From Mangrovibacterium marinum (GTDB taxonomy: Bacteria; Bacteroidota; Bacteroidia; Bacteroidales; Prolixibacteraceae), in the NCBI RefSeq assembly GCF_003046625.1, contig NZ_QAAD01000006.1, positions 186,001 through 250,000 of the forward strand: a DNA stretch of 64,000 nt. Direction: 5' to 3'. Positions 60,101 to 64,000 of this stretch are shown piece after piece. The notes beneath the pieces were generated by a model. That model was not told the origin of the DNA. It made no database searches and saw only the letters and a program-made list of their open reading frames with translations. Position 1 is the first letter of the stretch. Each line of letters starts with the position of its first letter. The translations under genes and the position numbers were made by a program.

Positions 60101-61372
60101 TGGTTCGATCAGGATAAAACCTATAAAATCATTTCCAACTTACTGTCCAATGCCTTCAAGTTTACCCCTGACGAAGGCCGGATTCGGCTGACTGTGGATA
60201 TTGAACCGACGCCTTTTCAGTTGGACGGCAAGGAGCAGGTATGGCTTCAGCTGAATGTTCAGGACAGTGGTATCGGCATTCCGGAAGATAAGCAAAGCCG
60301 GATTTTCGATCGCTTTTACCAGGACGATGTTCCCCATTCGATGGTTAACCAGGGAAGTGGCATTGGTTTGTCGATGGTGCAGGAGTATGTCAGCGTTCTG
60401 GGTGGGAGCATCAAGCTGTCGAGCATCGTTGGCAAAGGAAGCACCTTTACCGTTCGCATCCCGGTGCCCCTTATGAGCGACCAGGAAGCAGAGGCTATTA
60501 ATCAGGAGCAGGACGAACGCGAAGCGATGAGCTTTTTTACCGAGCAGCCAACCGGGCAACTTGCCGAACCGGTTTACGAAGCCTCGAAGAAGAGCATCCT
60601 TTTGGTGGAGGATAACGATGATTTTCGCTTCTACTTAAAGGATAACCTGCGCGAAAAATACAACATTTACGAAGCCCCCAACGGCCAAAAAGGCTGGGAA
60701 CTTTGTCTGAAACATCTACCCGATTTGCTGGTGAGCGATGTGATGATGCCCGTGATGACCGGAACTGAGCTGTGTGAGAAAGTGAAGGGCGATGGCCGTA
60801 CTTCGCATTTGCCTATTATTTTGCTGACAGCCAAAGCCGAGGCCGAAGATAAGCTGGAAGGACTGGAGTCGGGTGCCGACGACTATATTAGCAAGCCCTT
60901 TGATTTCCGCATTCTGGAGTCGCGCATAGACAACCTGATTAACAGTCGCGAGCAACTGCGGCAAACCTACCAAAGCATGATTGGCCTGAACCCCGAGAAA
61001 ATTGAGGTGAGCTCGCTGGATGAGAAATTCATTAAGAAGGCTCTGCAGGTCGTTGAGGAAAATATTCCGAATGCCGGCTTTAGTGTCGAAGATCTGAGTC
61101 GCGAAGTGGGGATGAGCCGCGTGAGCCTGTACAAAAAGCTGATGTCGCTGACCAAAAAATCACCGGTCGAATTTATCCGGATCATTCGGCTGAAACGAGC
61201 TGCCGACCTGCTCGAGAACAGTCAGTTTTCAGTTTCGGAGGTGGCTTACCAGGTTGGGTTTAACAGCCCCCGGTATTTTTCGCGTTACTTTAAAGATTAT
61301 TACAACGAACTGCCTTCGGAATACATCGCCAAACACCGCAAACAACAAGCCGGTTTCGAGGATATTCTTTAA
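57179..61372 (+). CDS. Hybrid two-component system regulator (HTCS)
   Basis: 1397 residues from ATG 57179 (MNRTRLFLLLFFVAQ); ATG 57176 would add one Met. Signal peptide, then about 14 periplasmic propeller repeats (30-680; DSRGFMWFGTARGLNRFDG is typical), a Y_Y_Y domain (about 731-794), a membrane helix (about 815-835), HisKA with phospho-accepting His875 (NVSHEFRTPL), HATPase (about 970-1095; SNLLSNAFKFTPDEG), a receiver domain with Asp1187 (SDVMMPVMTG), and an AraC DNA-binding domain (about 1298-1383). It senses an oligosaccharide in the periplasm and activates a glycan locus. It stands between two susC systems and could control either or both. Confidence 0.95.
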   Translation: MNRTRLFLLLFFVAQFSAVLGQADGSRYKFMQLSIDDGLSNNQVRAILKDSRGFMWFGTARGLNRFDGTNFKIYTHDAFDSTSIPFTSIDFMVEDEDGRLWLRSINDFFIFDPDRNLFEALPRYYMDSKIPLAGIKQLMPDGDGRSWLLNSDNNLYCYDHRTLQSDSMRIGPAQGLPANDNLEAIAFDSKSQLWVVSRHFRLFKIDPASQAVQANYSLFEQPPGENVISNILIDSDDDVWVWAPGQPFGAFQLRSSDQQLVHYTAADRSLPLNSNLVSSIVEEKKGLIWIASDHGGINVLDKQKGQIVSLVNNRDDRFSLGQNSVNTLYRDDQGIIWAGTYKKGLSYFHPSLVQFEHYRYLPSVPNSLPYDDVNCFVEDNKGNLWIGTNGGGLIYFDRRKNRFQTYRNNPADPNSLASDVIVALCFDRNNQLWVGSYFGGLDRFDGKKFHHHQHNPADSTSISDNRVWEIFEDSECNLWVGTLAGGLNLYDRAEDCFYHFRAGEANSVGADFVMSIIEDSERNLWIGTSYGIDRLRLDTRRFEHYYPGPGIPGRLSDNHATDLHEDSRGLLWVATDQGLNVLDKQSGQFRVFTEQDGLEDSNIKTVQEDQNGHLWLSTTRGLSQVFVSPNGHSIRVADLQISVVNYDLMDGLQGTEFNENAAYRTRRGELIFGGGNGFNLFVPEDIHSVQSANKIILTGLSVFNQEVRVGSDFRGRVLLRETLNRQQSITLRYNENVFSIGFAALNFFNPEKNSFQYKLEPFNERWLEADLKKPEASFTNLNAGDYKFRVRVSDDGSSWTELADPLQITVLPPFWKSTWAMLFYLVALLVGLYFTRRFTLERQRLKFEAEQEHREAERIQQLDNLKTRFFTNVSHEFRTPLTLIMAPLEKLINKTEDARQRNQLIFIHRQSRRLLAMVNQLLDFRKMEFQKLEAKRSWGDLAAFISDLGIAFSDMAANKKIDFEVKVSHKSFFTWFDQDKTYKIISNLLSNAFKFTPDEGRIRLTVDIEPTPFQLDGKEQVWLQLNVQDSGIGIPEDKQSRIFDRFYQDDVPHSMVNQGSGIGLSMVQEYVSVLGGSIKLSSIVGKGSTFTVRIPVPLMSDQEAEAINQEQDEREAMSFFTEQPTGQLAEPVYEASKKSILLVEDNDDFRFYLKDNLREKYNIYEAPNGQKGWELCLKHLPDLLVSDVMMPVMTGTELCEKVKGDGRTSHLPIILLTAKAEAEDKLEGLESGADDYISKPFDFRILESRIDNLINSREQLRQTYQSMIGLNPEKIEVSSLDEKFIKKALQVVEENIPNAGFSVEDLSREVGMSRVSLYKKLMSLTKKSPVEFIRIIRLKRAADLLENSQFSVSEVAYQVGFNSPRYFSRYFKDYYNELPSEYIAKHRKQQAGFEDIL

Positions 61373-61893
61373 GCGGCATTGTGCCTATTCCCCGCCAGCT
61401 GTTTTTGCAGTTATGCTCAACGGTTGTGCGGTCGTTGGCGGACTTTTGCGCTTCGGCCGAAAAGAACGGGATTACCCAGTCGGTTACTTTTTTCATTCTT
61501 TTGCGCACTTAATCAATGCTTTGGTAGCTGTGTTGAAGGAAATATGCTAAGGCATGGAACACTTGTTGAAAAAAATCCGGAAGTGATTGTTATTTCAATG
61601 GAAAGTGTTAATTTGTGCTAAAATTTACAAACAAATATTAAAAGAAAAGTAGCCGAGGCGTGTCAATACGACCAATCATTTCACCCCTAATCAACGCCCT
61701 GATCTACGCTTTACATCAACCTCCCCTGGTCGGTTTGCAGCGATGCAAGACCTGTTTTTTTCATAAGCTCCTTCCAAACAACACCGTTCCCCAACGGTAA
61801 TCTTTCAAGTATTCAGAAGAACAAACCGGTCGTCGTGTACGACCTTGACTTTAGGATATCGAATTAAATTTTAGTCACTCTAAACTGATGCTT
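61373..61893. other. Intergenic region upstream of the second susC gene
   Basis: 521 bases. A small hairpin GGTCGT/ACGACC (about 61831-61847) lies 50 bases before the ATG. No exact TAnnTTTG box and no repeat-family member were recognised. HTCS-activated promoters are often weak matches, so absence of a box is not informative. Confidence 0.4.
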
Positions 61894-64000
61894 ATGAATC
61901 TAAAAGTTAATTTTTTGAGGAAATGTGCAACACTACTAGTTGTGTCTTTCGTCAGTGTCGGAGCTTTATTCGCTCAGGACGTGAATGTTTCCGGAACAAT
62001 TACAAGTTCCGAAGATTCCGGCCCGCTGCCAGGTGCTTCTGTCCTGGAAAAGGGTACCACACGCGGAACGATAACCAATATCGATGGCTATTATCAGATT
62101 ACTGTGCCCAAAGGTACGGTGCTTATTTTCTCGTTTATCGGGATGGAAGAACAGGAAATTAAAGTTGATGCCTCCCAAACGCTGAACGTAGTTATGGATC
62201 CCGCCACCGAGGGAATTGGCGAAGTGGTTGTGACTGCCTTGGGGATCGAGCGTGAAGCCAAAGCACTGGGTTACGCGGCAACGAAAGTGCAAGGCGAGGA
62301 GTTAGCCAAAGTGAACACCATAAACCCGGTGTCGGCCTTGCAGGGAAAAGCTGCCGGTTTGAGTATCTCCGGAAGTGATGGAGGTATTTTTGGTTCTTCA
62401 AAGATTGAAATTCGCGGGGTATCCACCCTGAATAATCAAAATAACCAGCCTATTTTTGTGGTCGACGGGGTAATCCTGGAAAACGATATTGCCAATGTTG
62501 GCCACTACGATTGGGCGGGCGATGCCAATGACTTCGGGAACATGCTGAAAAACCTGAACGTGGATAACTATGAGTCTGTTAACGTGTTGAAAGGCTCCGC
62601 CGCAACGGCCCTGTACGGCTCGCGCGGTATTAACGGTGCTATCGTTATTAAAACCAAAGATGGTAAAGGAGCCAAAGGCTTTGGTATTGTGGTTTCGCAA
62701 ACCTTCTCGGTTGACCATGTTTATAACCAGCCGGACTTTCAAACCAAGTACGGGCCCGGTAACTATTATGGCAACCGACCTTACACCGGCGATTCGTTCG
62801 GACAGGGCTATTATACAACGCTAAAAAACGGGAGCTCGGTGCCCAGTTTGATTAGTGCAGGTGCCAGCCGTATGTTTGGTCCCAAGTATGATCCGAATGT
62901 GCAGATTGAAGATTACGACGGAACAATGATCCCCTATGTGCCGGTGGATAATTTCTTTGTAAAGATGTACGATCTGGGTTGGGGATCCAACACGAATGTG
63001 GCTTTGCGCGGAAGCGACGAAAAAGGGAACTTTTATCTCTCTACGGGCTATACCAAGCGTAATGGTACTTCACCCAGAAACACCTTCGAGAAATCGTCGG
63101 TTTTCTTCTCCGGTTCGCGAAAACTGGCTGACTTCCTGACGGCCAATGCGTCCATCTCCGTTACCGGCTCCGAAGCAGGTAACCCACCGATTAACCTGGG
63201 GGAAAATATCATTACCAGCTTGGCATGGAATGCCATGTATGATCCCGATAAATGGAAGAAAAGAAGTGTTTACCAGGCAACGCATGGTGGAGTTCCAAGC
63301 AGCAACCTGGGTGATGAATATGCCTACGTACCTGGCAACGGTGTTTGGTTTAATGCTTATTTGAATAAAAATGTCCGCAAGGAAACGGTTGTTCGGCCAA
63401 TTGTTAAACTGACCGCAACAGTGACCGACTGGATGCAGATAATGCTCGAGGCCAACGTGAACATCTATAACACACAAAGTGAAAATAAAAGCCTGGGGCA
63501 AGGCTATCAGAATGAAGGTGGGCAATACAGTATTGCGCACACAAGCGATATCTCAAAAACCGGCAAGCTGTCCTTCCTGTTCGATCATAAAACGGGCGAT
63601 TTTACCCACAGCCTTTTGCTGCACGCCGAACGTTGGAGTCAACGTATTACCGAAACCGGAGTTCGTACCGATGGTGGCTTAATTGTTCCGGGCCAGTATT
63701 TTATCGGCAACTCCAAAAATACGCCAGTCTTGCTTAATAACAGGGTGAGCGGAACCAAGCAAATTAATTCCTTGCTGTACCGTTACAGTGTTGATTGGCG
63801 CGGACAGGTGTATCTCGATATTACCGGACGTAACGACTGGTCGTCAGCTTTGGTTTACACCAATATAAGTGGTACCTACTCGTATTTCTATCCCTCAGTC
63901 AGCGGTTCCTGGCTATTCTCCGACACTTTCGAGGATGTCATGCCGTCGTGGGTGAGCTTCGGTAAACTGCGCGCATCGTGGGCCCAGGTGGGTAACGATA
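61894..64000 (+). CDS. susC: SusC/RagA-type TonB-linked outer-membrane protein (partial, runs off the window)
   Basis: An open frame from ATG 61894 (an in-frame ATG at 61888 is an alternative) continues to the last base without a stop, 702 codons. It has a signal peptide ending GALFAQD, a CarboxypepD_reg-like domain (about 28-110; LPGASVLEKGTTRGTITNID) and a plug with GEVVVTALGIEREAKALGYA, PIFVVDGVI and LKGSAATALYGSRGINGAIV, followed by barrel strands to GKLRASWAQVGND. The VVTALGIxR form marks a SusC subfamily different from the one at 43729. It probably begins a second locus placed next to the HTCS gene. Confidence 0.93.
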   Translation, partial: MNLKVNFLRKCATLLVVSFVSVGALFAQDVNVSGTITSSEDSGPLPGASVLEKGTTRGTITNIDGYYQITVPKGTVLIFSFIGMEEQEIKVDASQTLNVVMDPATEGIGEVVVTALGIEREAKALGYAATKVQGEELAKVNTINPVSALQGKAAGLSISGSDGGIFGSSKIEIRGVSTLNNQNNQPIFVVDGVILENDIANVGHYDWAGDANDFGNMLKNLNVDNYESVNVLKGSAATALYGSRGINGAIVIKTKDGKGAKGFGIVVSQTFSVDHVYNQPDFQTKYGPGNYYGNRPYTGDSFGQGYYTTLKNGSSVPSLISAGASRMFGPKYDPNVQIEDYDGTMIPYVPVDNFFVKMYDLGWGSNTNVALRGSDEKGNFYLSTGYTKRNGTSPRNTFEKSSVFFSGSRKLADFLTANASISVTGSEAGNPPINLGENIITSLAWNAMYDPDKWKKRSVYQATHGGVPSSNLGDEYAYVPGNGVWFNAYLNKNVRKETVVRPIVKLTATVTDWMQIMLEANVNIYNTQSENKSLGQGYQNEGGQYSIAHTSDISKTGKLSFLFDHKTGDFTHSLLLHAERWSQRITETGVRTDGGLIVPGQYFIGNSKNTPVLLNNRVSGTKQINSLLYRYSVDWRGQVYLDITGRNDWSSALVYTNISGTYSYFYPSVSGSWLFSDTFEDVMPSWVSFGKLRASWAQVGND

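Noticed and set aside
1-64000. tRNA, rRNA, tmRNA or riboswitch genes
   Set aside because: No cloverleaf with a GTTC-type T-arm or other recognisable RNA family was found in any gap by eye; a covariance-model scan would be the decisive check.

Overview
The window is chromosomal DNA from a Bacteroidota bacterium, most likely of the Marinilabiliales/Prolixibacteraceae type (the family is inference; the phylum is well supported). Support comes from SusC/SusD pairs, a hybrid two-component regulator (HTCS), a BACON domain, a PorZ-like type IX secretion component, a PadR/PspC locus, and many copies of the Bacteroidota -7 promoter box TAnnTTTG placed 10-30 bases before start codons. No rRNA, tRNA, CRISPR array, prophage or intact insertion sequence was recognised.

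Layout. 0.1-10 kb is mostly minus-strand housekeeping: an SDR epimerase, an FMN-binding flavoprotein, DNA primase, a WxxGxW-type exported protein, a DUF1232 membrane protein, a tRNA-dihydrouridine synthase, a tiny Lys-rich protein of 36 residues, a CPBP protease, an unknown conserved protein and quinolinate synthase. 10.5-13.8 kb is a lone Oar-like TonB-dependent receptor. 14.1-17.1 kb is a PadR-controlled envelope-stress-like operon (a small exported protein with three ESWM-type repeats, PadR, a large PspC protein, a small PspC protein) with a probable operator over its -33 element. 17.2-19.3 kb is an M3 peptidase. 19.3-25.6 kb is a distinctly AT-rich stretch holding two related lipoproteins, a membrane protein and a TPR/AraC regulator. 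25.6-31.3 kb holds NudC, a GH20 hexosaminidase, an EamA transporter and a Bcr/CflA exporter.

31.7-37.2 kb is a compact set of HAD phosphatase, GT81-like glucosyltransferase, GH13 subfamily 18 phosphorylase and glycerate kinase. Together these can make and recycle the compatible solute glucosylglycerate. 37.4-43.3 kb has RdgB, PorZ, RecO, an aminotransferase-fold protein whose catalytic lysine position is proline, a SPOR lipoprotein and a GIY-YIG-like protein lacking its catalytic residues. 43.7-55.1 kb is a polysaccharide utilisation locus (SusC, SusD, surface glycan-binding lipoprotein, BACON-GH5, PA14-GH31), best read as a xyloglucan locus. It closes with a clear terminator. A 2.1 kb gene-free, repeat-filled stretch separates it from an HTCS regulator, which is followed by the start of a second SusC gene running off the window end.

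The intergenic DNA is unusually structured. A dispersed element of about 165 bp occurs in six full or partial copies. A second, longer repeat family fills 55.2-56.5 kb. A hairpin with an identical core occurs at 17.2 and 56.8 kb. Four different short-word tandem repeats (21-mer, 21-mer, about 11-mer, 10-mer) and a 77 bp direct repeat lie in gaps between genes.
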